A stretch of 35,014 nt of DNA from Clostridiales bacterium (GTDB lineage: Bacteria > Bacillota_A > Clostridia > Oscillospirales > Oscillospiraceae), in NCBI GenBank assembly GCA_004553625.1, contig SFKX01000025.1, forward strand, positions 1 to 35,014, in the 5' to 3' direction. Positions within the stretch are counted from its first letter, which is position 1, and each line of letters begins with the position of its first letter. Positions 16,336 to 23,682 of the stretch are shown one piece after another. The translations under genes and the position numbers were made by a program. The notes below the pieces were generated by a model. The model had not been told where the DNA came from, made no database searches, and saw nothing but the letters and a program-made list of their open reading frames with translations.

Positions 16336-17637
16336 ATGAATGTATTTTATGATGCAAATTTAATATACGACGCCGGCACCAAGGCCATGAAAAGCAGCAA
16401 GTTCAAGCACAGCACCCAGCTGTTCGAGATGAACCACCTGCTGACCACTGCCCACATCCGGCAGGACTTCATCACCGGGGACTATAAACCGGAGCCAGGC
16501 AACAAGTTCCCGATCAACGAGCGCGGCCATCCGCGCTACATAACCAGCAACACGATGGTGGACAAGACCGTCAACCACCTCTTTTGTGACGAGGTCCTGA
16601 CTCCGGCGATCAGCAAGTACCTGATCTACGACAACGGCGCCTCGCAGAAGGACAAGGGCGTGGCCTTCCACCGCCGGCGCTTCGAGGCTCACCTGCACCA
16701 GTATTACATGGAGCACGGATCCAACGAGGGCTACATCCTGCTGGTGGACTATTCTGGCTATTATGCCAACATCCCGCACGACAAGTGCATCGAGGTCCTC
16801 GACTACTTTCTGGAGCGCGAGGTCGAAGATCCGGAGACGCTGCTGATCTCTGAGATGCTGACGCGCCTGATCTTCAAGACCTTCGAGCAGGACGTCTCCC
16901 GCTTCTCCGACGAGGAGATCGCGGCCATGATGGCCGGCAAGGTCAACCCGATGCTCAACTGCGGCGTGGATCCGGAGCTGCTGACCGGCGAGAGGATGCT
17001 CAGGAAGGGCGTGGACATAGGCTCGCAGCCTTCCCAGAACGTCGGCATCATCTACCCGTACCGGGTGGACAACTATGCCAAGATCGTCAGAGGCATCAAA
17101 CACTACGCCCGCTACACCGACGACTTCTATGCGGTCTCAGACTCCAAGGAGTTCCTGGTGAGCGTGCTGGAAGGTTTCAGGAAGGAGGCGGCGGAGTATG
17201 GGCTGATCATCAACGAAAAGAAGACCCGGATCGTGAAGCTCTCCTCCCTGTTCAGACACCTGCAGGTGTGCTACTCACTGACGGAGTCCGGCCGCCTGAT
17301 CCGGAAGATCCACCCGAAGAACATCACCCGGGAACGCCGGAAGCTGAAGGCGTACAAGCGCCTGCTGGACACCGGCCGGATTGACTGCCCAACCGTCGAG
17401 AACTCGTTCAAGTCCTGGTTGGGCAGTCACTACAAAATTATGTCACACGACCAAATCTACAACATGAGCAGCCTCTACTATGAGCTGTTCGGAAGGAGAC
17501 CAAAATGGAAAAAAGGACATGGAAGATTACACTGGCTGATGGCACATCCCTCGACGGCCTCGACCTCAACGGGAACAACTTCATCAGCTCCACCGCTGTC
17601 ACCGAGGACACCTTCACCGGTAAGCTCTCCAGCGTGA
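16336..17637 (+). CDS. DGR reverse transcriptase
   Basis: 433 residues from ATG 16336. Reverse transcriptase motifs are in order: INERGHPRYI near residue 65, ILLVDYSGYYANIPH (motif A), DIGSQPSQNVGIIYP (the DGR-type motif 4 with SQ), KHYARYTDDFYAV (motif C, YTDD at about 260), then INEKKTRIVKLSS and RRKLKAYKRLLD. It copies the TR RNA with adenine-specific errors. The frame is open upstream through the TR to 16087, but that part is repeat and spacer; relatives start MNxFYD, matching 16336. The last about 44 residues overlap the next gene and are low-complexity, so the useful C-terminus is probably near KWKKGHGRLHWLM. Confidence 0.92.
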   Translation: MNVFYDANLIYDAGTKAMKSSKFKHSTQLFEMNHLLTTAHIRQDFITGDYKPEPGNKFPINERGHPRYITSNTMVDKTVNHLFCDEVLTPAISKYLIYDNGASQKDKGVAFHRRRFEAHLHQYYMEHGSNEGYILLVDYSGYYANIPHDKCIEVLDYFLEREVEDPETLLISEMLTRLIFKTFEQDVSRFSDEEIAAMMAGKVNPMLNCGVDPELLTGERMLRKGVDIGSQPSQNVGIIYPYRVDNYAKIVRGIKHYARYTDDFYAVSDSKEFLVSVLEGFRKEAAEYGLIINEKKTRIVKLSSLFRHLQVCYSLTESGRLIRKIHPKNITRERRKLKAYKRLLDTGRIDCPTVENSFKSWLGSHYKIMSHDQIYNMSSLYYELFGRRPKWKKGHGRLHWLMAHPSTASTSTGTTSSAPPLSPRTPSPVSSPA

Positions 17638-17858
17638 CTATCGAGGGGCCTGACGGCACCCAGACCTATCAGGACATGAAGCTGGTCCAGATCAGCAAGG
17701 TCGGCAAGAGCTGCTGGTTTATCCTGGCCGAGAAGACGGCCGAGGAAAAACAGAAGGAACTCGTCGCAGTTGCTCTGGCCACCAACGTCAACAGCATCAC
17801 CGACCTCCAGCTCGCTCTGGCTGAGGTCTATGAAATGATCATTGCAGGAGGTATTTAA
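17505..17858 (+). CDS. Hypothetical phage protein downstream of the DGR
   Basis: 117 residues behind GGAAGGAGACCAAA. The start lies inside the reverse transcriptase gene and overlaps it by 133 bases in another frame. The N-terminal half is beta-rich with WKITLADGTSLDGLDLNGNNFIS and SVTIEGPDGT; the C-terminal half is helical (ELVAVALATNVNSITDLQLALAEVYEMI). It is not a recognised enzyme. Its place between tail genes and XkdX-like peptides suggests a tail accessory or adaptor. The function is unknown. Confidence 0.72.
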   Translation: MEKRTWKITLADGTSLDGLDLNGNNFISSTAVTEDTFTGKLSSVTIEGPDGTQTYQDMKLVQISKVGKSCWFILAEKTAEEKQKELVAVALATNVNSITDLQLALAEVYEMIIAGGI

Positions 17859-17860
17859 GT

Positions 17861-17962
17861 ATGGCTAAAATCTACGCTTCCCTAATCAAGAAGGGGCTCA
17901 AAACCATCGACGACGTGCCCGAAAATCTGCGCGACGAAGTCCGCGCACTCCTGGAGGAGTAA
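17861..17962 (+). CDS. XkdX-like small protein
   Basis: 33 residues: the pattern MAKIYASLIKKGLKTIDDVP then LRDEVRALLEE fits the XkdX family of very short proteins at the end of tail operons in Firmicutes phages. GCAGGAGGTATTTAAGT provides a strong ribosome-binding site. It is short but well supported by start, position and pattern. The function of the family is not established. Confidence 0.75.
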   Translation: MAKIYASLIKKGLKTIDDVPENLRDEVRALLEE

Positions 17963-18008
17963 GATGATCCGGCGCTTCAGATCCTGGCTCAGAAAGGTGG
18001 TGAACAAC

Positions 18009-18137
18009 ATGGCAGTCATCTACGTCGCCCTGATCGTCAAGGGCAAGCGTACCTACGACAGCGTCCCTGACCTGATCAAGCCCCAGGTCAAGGAGATGCT
18101 GATCAACCTGGAACTGGCCGACCTGGTCACTGAGTAA
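18009..18137 (+). CDS. CD1375-like small protein
   Basis: 42 residues starting MAVIYVALIVKGKRTYDSVP and ending LINLELADLVTE, the pattern of the CD1375 family and clearly related in plan to the preceding XkdX-like peptide. AAAGGTGG lies eight bases before ATG 18009. An in-frame ATG at 17964, just after the previous stop, would add a basic stretch MIRRFRSWLRKVVNN and cannot be excluded. Probably a tail-operon accessory. Confidence 0.7.
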   Translation: MAVIYVALIVKGKRTYDSVPDLIKPQVKEMLINLELADLVTE

Positions 18138-18147
18138 AGCCCACAAC

Positions 18148-18173
18148 GCCCCCACGGAGATCTACGTGGGGGC
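18148..18173 (+). terminator. Hairpin after the CD1375-like gene
   Basis: GCCCCCACG and CGTGGGGGC form a 9-bp GC-rich stem with an 8-base loop. The following ATAATTCT is not a true T-run, so it may pause or protect transcripts at the tail/lysis boundary. Confidence 0.6.
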
Positions 18174-18236
18174 ATAATTCTAAGCAAGGAGCAACTAAGA
18201 GATGGAGAAACGAAACAGCATGGAGGGACCTCGCCG

Positions 18237-18605
18237 ATGACTCCCGACCAGCTCACCAACATCATCACCGCGCTGATCGCAGGTTTGACAGGATCTGGAG
18301 GCTGCTCCATCATCCTCTACCTGATCCAGCGTCGTGACAAGAAGAAGGACGGCCGGACCGAGGAGGACAAAAAGCGCGACGACGCCATGAAGCGTCAGAG
18401 CGCCATGCTGCTCGGGCTCGGCCACGACCGCATCGTCTACCTGGGCGGCAGTTACATCGAGCGCGGCTACATAACCCAGGATGAATACGAAAACCTGCAC
18501 GACTATCTCTATGAGCCCTATTTGGAGCTCGGCGGAAATGGCACGGCAAAGAAAGTAATGGCAGAGGTAGATCGCCTACCGCTGCACAAAAACAAGGAGG
18601 AATAG
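18237..18605 (+). CDS. Membrane-anchored protein of the lysis cassette
   Basis: 122 residues. One hydrophobic segment at the N-terminus (about 5-30, IITALIAGLTGSGGCSIILYLI) is followed by a strongly charged, helical cytoplasmic-type part (RRDKKKDGRTEEDKKRDD) and a conserved-looking YITQDEYENLHDYLYEPYLELGGNGTAKK. Proteins of this form often precede holins in Clostridia phages, but a holin role is not shown. Translation may be coupled to a 12-codon mini-ORF (18202-18240) that has its own AAGGAG and ends on the start codon of this gene. Confidence 0.72.
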   Translation: MTPDQLTNIITALIAGLTGSGGCSIILYLIQRRDKKKDGRTEEDKKRDDAMKRQSAMLLGLGHDRIVYLGGSYIERGYITQDEYENLHDYLYEPYLELGGNGTAKKVMAEVDRLPLHKNKEE

Positions 18606-18608
18606 ACC

Positions 18609-18833
18609 ATGAAAAAAATCGACTGGATCCGTAAACTCACGAGCCGTAAGTTCTGGCTCAGCGTGGCGTCTTTTGTGTCCATGCTCATCATCGCCCTGGG
18701 CGGCGCCGAGGCGACTGCCACTCAGGTCACTGGCCTAATCATGGCCGGCGCGACTGTCATCGGCTACGTCATCGGCGAGGGCCTGGCAGACGCCGGCAAC
18801 ACATCAGACGGCACTGGCGCCGTCGAGGAGTAA
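18609..18833 (+). CDS. Phage holin
   Basis: 74 residues, start behind AAGGAGGAATAGACC. MKKIDWIRKLTSRKFWLSVASFVSMLI and a second hydrophobic stretch GLIMAGATVIGYVIGEGLADA give two membrane spans with a short polar tail, as in small Gram-positive holins. It lies three bases before the endolysin start. It would permeabilise the membrane to release endolysin at the end of infection. Confidence 0.88.
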   Translation: MKKIDWIRKLTSRKFWLSVASFVSMLIIALGGAEATATQVTGLIMAGATVIGYVIGEGLADAGNTSDGTGAVEE

Positions 18834-18836
18834 ATC

Positions 18837-20165
18837 ATGAAGGCGACAGGTTCCTCCACCGAGAGGACCATCTGGAACTACTTCCGCTGCAAAGGTTTCA
18901 GCCCGGCCGGTGTGGCCGGGCTGATGGGCAACCTCTACGCCGAGAGCGGGCTCAATCCGACGAACCTCCAGAACACCTACGAGAAGCGCCTGGGCCTCAC
19001 GGACGCCGAGTACACGGCCGCCGTGGACTCCGGGAGCTATTCCAACTTCGTCCGCGACAGCGCCGGCTACGGCCTCGCGCAGTGGACATACTGGAGCCGC
19101 AAGGAGGCCATGCTCAACTACGCTCGGAAGACCGGCGCGTCCATCGGCGACCTGATGATGCAGCTCGACTTCATGTTCCAGGAGCTGAAGGGCTACGTGG
19201 CCGTCTTCCAGGTACTCCGGACAGCCCGGACCGTGAAGGAGGCGTCCGACATCGTGCTGACCAAGTACGAGCGCCCGGCCAACATGAGCAACGCCGTCAA
19301 GGTAAAGCGGGCCGGCTTCGGCCAGGCATACTACGACGCCTACGCAAACACCACAACAACCCCAGAGAAGGAGGAGATCACCATGAGCAACAGCCCTCTG
19401 GTAACGTACACCAACATCACCAAGAACAAGACCAGCCCCCGCAACCACGCCATCGACACCATCACGATCCACTGCATCGTGGGCCAGTGGACGGCGAAGC
19501 AGGGCTGCGACTATTTTGCCACCACTGACCGCGAGTGCTCCGCCAACTATGTCGTCGGCAAGGATGGCTCCATCGGTCTGTCCGTCGATGAGGCGGATCG
19601 CTCCTGGTGCACTTCCAGCCGCGAGAACGACAACCGCGCCGTCACCATCGAAGTCGCCAGCGACACCGAGCACCCCTACGCCGTGACCGATGCAGCCTAC
19701 GCCGCATTGATCAAGCTGGTGGCCGACATCTGCAAGCGCAACGGCATCAAGAAGCTGGTCTGGTCTACCAACAAGACCGACCGCGTCAACCACGCCAACG
19801 GCTGCAACATGACCGTGCACCGCGACTACGCCAACAAGGCCTGCCCGGGCGAGTACCTCTATGAGCGCCACGGCGCCATCGCTGCGGCTGTCAATGAGAT
19901 CCTGGGCTCCGGCACTACCCAGGCACCGGAAGCGGCTCCCGAGGCCGTCCAGGGCTTCCCTGCGACGCCCTTCACTGTCCGCGTCATTATCCCGGATCTG
20001 AACTATCGCAGCGGCCCGGGCATGAGCTACACAGTCAAGGGACAGACTGGCAAGGGCGTCTTCACCATCACCGAGGTGCAGGACGGCTGGGGCAAGCTGA
20101 AAAGCGGCGCCGGCTGGATCTACCTCGAAAACCCTGACTACTGCACCATCCTGGGTGTGGTATGA
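18837..20165 (+). CDS. Endolysin: tail-lysozyme-like domain, amidase and SH3 domain
   Basis: 442 residues. Residues 1-165 match the phage tail lysozyme type (FSPAGVAGLMGNLYAESGLNPTNL with the catalytic-type Glu, then GYGLAQWTYWSRKEAML). A Thr/Pro linker (about 168-180) leads to an Amidase_2 domain with TITIHCIVGQWTA, NRAVTIEVASD and TVHRDYANKACPGEYL, giving the zinc-binding His/His/Cys pattern. An SH3-type wall-binding domain (LNYRSGPGMSYTVKGQTGKG) ends the protein. Within the linker, AAGGAGGAGATCACC precedes an in-frame ATG at 19383, so a 260-residue amidase-SH3 product may also be made. Confidence 0.92.
   Translation: MKATGSSTERTIWNYFRCKGFSPAGVAGLMGNLYAESGLNPTNLQNTYEKRLGLTDAEYTAAVDSGSYSNFVRDSAGYGLAQWTYWSRKEAMLNYARKTGASIGDLMMQLDFMFQELKGYVAVFQVLRTARTVKEASDIVLTKYERPANMSNAVKVKRAGFGQAYYDAYANTTTTPEKEEITMSNSPLVTYTNITKNKTSPRNHAIDTITIHCIVGQWTAKQGCDYFATTDRECSANYVVGKDGSIGLSVDEADRSWCTSSRENDNRAVTIEVASDTEHPYAVTDAAYAALIKLVADICKRNGIKKLVWSTNKTDRVNHANGCNMTVHRDYANKACPGEYLYERHGAIAAAVNEILGSGTTQAPEAAPEAVQGFPATPFTVRVIIPDLNYRSGPGMSYTVKGQTGKGVFTITEVQDGWGKLKSGAGWIYLENPDYCTILGVV
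19383..20165 (+). other. Possible internally initiated amidase-SH3 product
   Basis: ATG 19383 is in frame with the endolysin and has an excellent ribosome-binding site (AAGGAGG at 7-13 bases upstream). The shorter product would contain the whole amidase and the wall-binding domain but lack the lysozyme-like domain. Dual translation products are known for several Gram-positive phage endolysins; here it is inferred from the site alone. Confidence 0.55.
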
Positions 20166-20248
20166 TCGCTCTGATCAGCGTGGCGGCTCTCATATTCCTG
20201 GGCGCCTGCCGCGCTGTCACAACAGCCAGCAAATACATGACAGACTAA
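20162..20248 (+). CDS. Small membrane peptide after endolysin
   Basis: 28 residues, MIALISVAALIFLGACRAVTTASKYMTD, overlapping the endolysin stop (ATGA). One hydrophobic segment with a Cys gives a lipobox-like look (FLGAC), but the protein is too short to call a lipoprotein. It ends two bases before a strong terminator. It may be a lysis accessory or a chance ORF. Confidence 0.4.
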   Translation: MIALISVAALIFLGACRAVTTASKYMTD

Positions 20249-20249
20249 G

Positions 20250-20278
20250 AGAGCCCCGGCACCCGCCGGGGCTCTTTT
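20250..20278. terminator. Strong bidirectional terminator between lysis genes and integrase
   Basis: AGAGCCCCGG and CCGGGGCTCT form a perfect 10-bp stem with a 6-base loop, followed on the plus strand by TTTT. The late operon and the integrase gene converge here, so it probably serves both. The phage attachment site would be expected near this junction or by the integrase, but no repeat identifies it. Confidence 0.85.
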
Positions 20279-20281
20279 GCT

Positions 20282-21790
20282 TTATACGGCAATTCTGAGG
20301 ACGACATAGTCCCGCAGCACGATGACCTTCGGGGTTCGAGTACCGTCGCGCGGGCTCCACCATTCGGGCCGTACTCGAACACGTGAGTGCGGGCCCTTTT
20401 CTCGGATATTGTAAAATATCAGCGCCTCATCGTTGCGGAGCTCGACTCGGGCGATGAACGTGTCAACCAACCGAGCGCGGAAGTCGTCATCCGTGACATC
20501 TCCGACGCGGAAGGAGCGCAGCCAGGCCTCGACCACCTCATGGGTGAGTCGGGGCCTTTTTATTTCTGCCCGCTGGATCTCCAGCACCAGCTGCTCCTCC
20601 TCTTCCTCCAGGGCAGCCAAACGAGAGACCAGACCACGGGCCCCGCCTTCTTCTATCGCGTCCAGCAAGTTCCGCTGGCGCTTTTTATTTGAGTCAAGAC
20701 GCCGACGCAATCCCACCACGGGATCGTCGGCGTTTTCCTGTTCCTGGACTTCCAGGATCCGGACGGTCAGCTTCTCGATCATCTCATCGGTCAGCATATC
20801 GTTCACCGTGGCCAGGATGATCGCATCCTCCAGGTGGTCCTTTGGGAACGGCTTCAGTTCGCAGGCCTTACCGCGCTTTTTGTCTCCGCACTTGTAATAC
20901 CGGTACACTTTCCCCAGCTTCCCGGTGCCGGCCTCTGCGCTGATCATCGAGCCGCAGTACCCGCAGAACATTTTACAGCTCAGCAAATAGTTCACCTTCG
21001 CCCTCCCTGCCGCATTGTTGCGGCTCGTCTTAAAGTGCCGGGCAGCTTCCAGGAAGGTCGCCTGATCGATGATCGGCTCCACGTTCAGCTTCACGTCCTG
21101 GATGTAAAACTCGCCCAGGTACTTCTCATTCCGCAGCATACGATAGACGACCGCATTGGAGACCGGCTTCCCGCGCCGGCCCATGACCCCACGGTCGGCA
21201 AACAGCTGGACGATGTCCCGGATCTGGCCGCCGGCGATGTGGAGCTTGAACGCCTCCCGGACAACTGCCGCCTCGCGCTCATCCACGACGATGTGGCGCT
21301 CGGCGTCTACTTTATAGCCTATCGGCAGAGACTGGCCGCAGTATTGGCCCTTCTTCGCCGTTTCTCTCATGCCTCTGATGACCTTCTGGCGCAGGTCGGC
21401 GGAGTAATACTCGGCCAGGCCCTCCAGCACGCTCTCCAGGATGATCCCCTCCGGGCCCTCCGGGACGCTCTCCCGGGCATACATCAGCTTGACGCCGGCC
21501 CGCTTCAATGTCATTTTTCCCATGGCAATGTCCTGGCGATCTCGGCCGAAGCGGTCGATCTTCCACACCAGGACGCAGTCGAAGCGCCCCTTCTCCGCGT
21601 CGCGCAGCATCCGCTGGAACTCGTCGCGGCCTACGACGCTCTTGCCTGAGACCTTCCGGTCTGCATATATCTCTATGATGTCAATGCCGTGCTCCTCAGC
21701 ATACTGCTGGCAGTCGGCAACCTGGCCCTCGATGGACTGCTCCGTCTGACGTGGGCCCGGTGAATATCTCGCATAAATGACGCCGCGCAT
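20282..21790 (-). CDS. Large serine recombinase (integrase)
   Basis: 502 residues on the minus strand. The N-terminal resolvase domain starts GVIYARYSPG, with catalytic Ser at about residue 9, and contains DRKVSGKSVVGRDEFQRML and the conserved VWKIDRFGRDRQD. A recombinase domain (GQSLPIGYKVD, AVVYRMLRNEKYLG) and a zinc ribbon (CKMFCGYCGSM ... YKCGDKKRGKACELKPF) follow, then a coiled coil (about 350-405). It would integrate the phage by attP x attB recombination without host factors. GGAGGTTGATGCC precedes the start. It converges on the lysis operon and follows the repressor genes in one minus-strand unit. Confidence 0.95.
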   Translation of the reverse strand: MRGVIYARYSPGPRQTEQSIEGQVADCQQYAEEHGIDIIEIYADRKVSGKSVVGRDEFQRMLRDAEKGRFDCVLVWKIDRFGRDRQDIAMGKMTLKRAGVKLMYARESVPEGPEGIILESVLEGLAEYYSADLRQKVIRGMRETAKKGQYCGQSLPIGYKVDAERHIVVDEREAAVVREAFKLHIAGGQIRDIVQLFADRGVMGRRGKPVSNAVVYRMLRNEKYLGEFYIQDVKLNVEPIIDQATFLEAARHFKTSRNNAAGRAKVNYLLSCKMFCGYCGSMISAEAGTGKLGKVYRYYKCGDKKRGKACELKPFPKDHLEDAIILATVNDMLTDEMIEKLTVRILEVQEQENADDPVVGLRRRLDSNKKRQRNLLDAIEEGGARGLVSRLAALEEEEEQLVLEIQRAEIKRPRLTHEVVEAWLRSFRVGDVTDDDFRARLVDTFIARVELRNDEALIFYNIREKGPHSRVRVRPEWWSPRDGTRTPKVIVLRDYVVLRIAV

Positions 21791-21794
21791 GGCA

Positions 21795-22238
21795 TCAACC
21801 TCCGATCTTCTTTAGTGCTTCATCGTGTAGATCCTGGACCAGCCTGGCGTTCTCGTCAGACATCCGGAAGAAATAAGGCTCCAGGGAGCTCTGGAACTTC
21901 TCAAACTGGCCCAGCTTTCCCTTCTCCGTTTTTAGCTTCTCAGCGTTCAGCACGGCCTTCTGGAAGCACCGGAGCACCATGTCCCGCGTGGCAGCGTCTT
22001 CCTGCTCCGTGACCCGCCGCAGTACCTCGGCGGGCTTCATGCCCTTAAACTTTACATACTTCGAGATGCTGGCCAGCTGCTCGGCCTTTTCCTTCACCGT
22101 ATCATACCGAGAGAAAAAGACGTCCGGCTCCGTCGTCCGGTTTACGATGTCCCGGCTCTCGATCATTATCTTCAACCACTGCGGCGCCATCATCTCGGCG
22201 GCCGCCTTCATTTTTCTGTTTCCGAACATATCCATCAT
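21795..22238 (-). CDS. Hypothetical protein between repressor and integrase
   Basis: 147 residues, mostly helical and charged: MKAAAEMMAPQWLKIMIESRDIV, then EQLASISKYVKFKGMKPAEVL and a long C-terminal helix. No DNA-binding or enzymatic motif is recognised. It overlaps the repressor stop (ATGA) and ends four bases before the integrase start, so it is co-expressed with both in the lysogenic operon. A role in lysogeny is suggested by position only. Confidence 0.72.
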   Translation of the reverse strand: MMDMFGNRKMKAAAEMMAPQWLKIMIESRDIVNRTTEPDVFFSRYDTVKEKAEQLASISKYVKFKGMKPAEVLRRVTEQEDAATRDMVLRCFQKAVLNAEKLKTEKGKLGQFEKFQSSLEPYFFRMSDENARLVQDLHDEALKKIGG

Positions 22239-22660
22239 CCTCCGATCTTCCGGGACTTCTTCGCTAAGTCTCCCAGCATAAAGTCGATATACAGAGCGAC
22301 GCGAGCCTCCAGCTCCTTCACGTCCTGCTCCGTAACTTCGTACTCTGCGCCGCCATGGGTCAAAATGACGTCGCCATCGGCGCTATAGATCAGAGTGTAA
22401 CCCAGGAGCGCCATCTGCTGCTCCAGGCAATAGCTGAAGCTGCTCTCGACACGCTTCTCCGACCAGCCTGAGAACTCCACCGGAGTCATCCCCAGCGCCT
22501 TCGCAAAGGCGGGCACCTTCGTCCGAGGAACGTCTGCGAGTCCCAGCTCGATCTTGTTTATACTGCTTTTATGTTTATATCCAAGGATCCGGGCCAGCTC
22601 CTCCTGGCTCAATCCGAGTTCTTCGCGCTTCCGTTTAATCAAACTGCCGAGTTCGTTCAT
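22235..22660 (-). CDS. CI-like repressor, XRE-family helix-turn-helix
   Basis: 141 residues. The N-terminal domain MNELGSLIKRKREELGLSQEELARILGYKHKSSINKIE is a textbook XRE helix-turn-helix (about residues 5-60), followed by a small C-terminal part with TLIYSADGDVILTHGGAEYEVT; no LexA-type Ser/Lys peptidase dyad is seen. GAGGAGGTG precedes the start. It is transcribed away from the early operon, across a region with palindromic operators, so it is the likely lysogeny repressor. Without a self-cleavage domain, induction must use another route. Confidence 0.9.
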   Translation of the reverse strand: MNELGSLIKRKREELGLSQEELARILGYKHKSSINKIELGLADVPRTKVPAFAKALGMTPVEFSGWSEKRVESSFSYCLEQQMALLGYTLIYSADGDVILTHGGAEYEVTEQDVKELEARVALYIDFMLGDLAKKSRKIGG

Positions 22661-22689
22661 ACATGAAGCACCTCCTCAGAGGTTATTCT

Positions 22690-22695
22690 ATCATA
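22690..22695 (-). promoter_or_regulatory. Candidate -10 of the repressor promoter
   Basis: On the minus strand TATGAT lies about 30 bases upstream of the repressor start and directly next to the TTTTCTAC-type operator at 22700-22714. No clear -35 is seen, so this is weaker than the early promoter and could be repressor-dependent. Confidence 0.4.
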
Positions 22696-22699
22696 CAGT

Positions 22700-22714
22700 G
22701 TAAAATTTTTCTAC
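22700..22714. promoter_or_regulatory. Operator-like site O2 (imperfect)
   Basis: GTAAAATTTTTCTAC carries one perfect half site TTTTCTAC of the O1 palindrome and a degenerate second half (GTAAAA). It sits between the repressor -10 and the early promoter -35. Confidence 0.6.
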
Positions 22715-22732
22715 TATTTTTGCAAAAATATC

Positions 22733-22761
22733 TTGACAATATTCTACGCCCATGCTATCTT
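22733..22761 (+). promoter_or_regulatory. Early rightward promoter
   Basis: TTGACA (22733-22738) and TATCTT (22756-22761) are separated by exactly 17 bases in an AT-rich stretch of an otherwise GC-rich genome. This is the best sigma-70 type promoter in the window and it drives the early operon starting at 22822. The operator palindrome O1 lies eight bases downstream of the -10, overlapping the expected start point. Confidence 0.88.
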
Positions 22762-22768
22762 GTTGATG

Positions 22769-22785
22769 GTAGAAAAATTTTCTAC
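22769..22785. promoter_or_regulatory. Operator O1: perfect palindrome
   Basis: GTAGAAAAATTTTCTAC is a perfect 8-bp inverted repeat with one central base, placed over the start point of the early promoter. Related sites are found at 22700-22714 and 24543-24559. Binding by the CI-like repressor and/or the Cro-like protein is expected. Confidence 0.82.
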
Positions 22786-22821
22786 TACCAAAGAGAACAC
22801 ACAACGACAGGAGGACACACC

Positions 22822-23667
22822 ATGACGAAGAAAGAGCTCGAAGCTAAGGTAATAAATGCCCAGAGCGCCGTCGCGAAGCGCGAGGCCGTTCTCGCAAAGC
22901 ACCGTGAGCAGCTGGCCAAATTGATCTCCAAAGGCGCCGACCAGTACGATATCCGCTACAAGGAGGACGACATCAAGACCGCCACCGGCAAGCTCGAGGA
23001 CGCCCGCCGCATCCTGAAAAACTGGCAGGATAAGCTCGGGGCCCAGATCAGCAGGGACGCCTTCATCGAGGCGAACGCCCCACAAGTGATCAAAGACTTC
23101 CTCGAGAGGTGGAAGGCCAGCGCGATCATCTACTACCGGCAGCGCCGGATCGATTTCATCGAGTACCGGAAGGAGCTCCGCCAGAAAGAGCGCGAGGCTC
23201 GTCTGGAAGCGCTGCACACCCTCCCCGAGCTGGAGCGCTACCGCCAGATCTACAAGGACCGGGAGCCCAGTGACAGCGACCTTGCAAACCTCTGGCCCCG
23301 TCAGGCCGTCGAGGAGTTCCTGAAGGAGCGCGGCCTCGACTATCGCAGCATCCGCGAGAAACTCGCCGCCAGGACCGATCAGATCACCAACCGGCTGCTC
23401 GAGATCCGCGACGAAACCGAGCGCGAGCAGTGGCTCGAAAACGTCCTCGAGGACGAGAAAAAGGCCAAGCTCGCCGACCTGATCAGTCGGATCAACAAGG
23501 TCGTCGGTACGATCACGGACGCCTCCGGTCTGGACATCGGCGGCAAGGGAGACATCAACGGTCTCATCATCGGGACCGAAGGCAAGGCCGTGGTCGAGAC
23601 CTTCGGTGTGGCGGGCTATAACATCGTCTGCTTCCACTTCCGGACCACGATCCGCGAGCTCAAGTAA
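22822..23667 (+). CDS. Early protein with coiled coil and conserved C-terminal domain
   Basis: 281 residues from ATG 22822, behind ACAGGAGGACACACC; the longer frame from 22663 would run through the promoter and is rejected. Residues 1-75 and 85-150 are long charged helices (coiled-coil type), and the C-terminal 60 residues contain GDINGLIIGTEGKAVVETFGV then AGYNIVCFHFRTTI. Similar C-terminal segments occur in mobile-element proteins of Clostridia, but no function is known to me. As first gene of the early operon it may act on the host or on regulation. Confidence 0.8.
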   Translation: MTKKELEAKVINAQSAVAKREAVLAKHREQLAKLISKGADQYDIRYKEDDIKTATGKLEDARRILKNWQDKLGAQISRDAFIEANAPQVIKDFLERWKASAIIYYRQRRIDFIEYRKELRQKEREARLEALHTLPELERYRQIYKDREPSDSDLANLWPRQAVEEFLKERGLDYRSIREKLAARTDQITNRLLEIRDETEREQWLENVLEDEKKAKLADLISRINKVVGTITDASGLDIGGKGDINGLIIGTEGKAVVETFGVAGYNIVCFHFRTTIRELK

Positions 23668-23682
23668 GGAGGTGGCGGACTG

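Noticed and set aside
18804..19871. Minus-strand open frame opposite holin and endolysin
   Set aside because: Antisense to strongly supported lysis genes, no recognisable domains, no start site.
20834..21649. Plus-strand open frame opposite the integrase
   Set aside because: Shadow of the serine recombinase; the minus-strand protein has all catalytic and zinc-ribbon motifs.
22663..22821. Longer N-terminus of the first early gene
   Set aside because: It would translate the promoter and operators; ATG 22822 has a strong ribosome-binding site downstream of the promoter.
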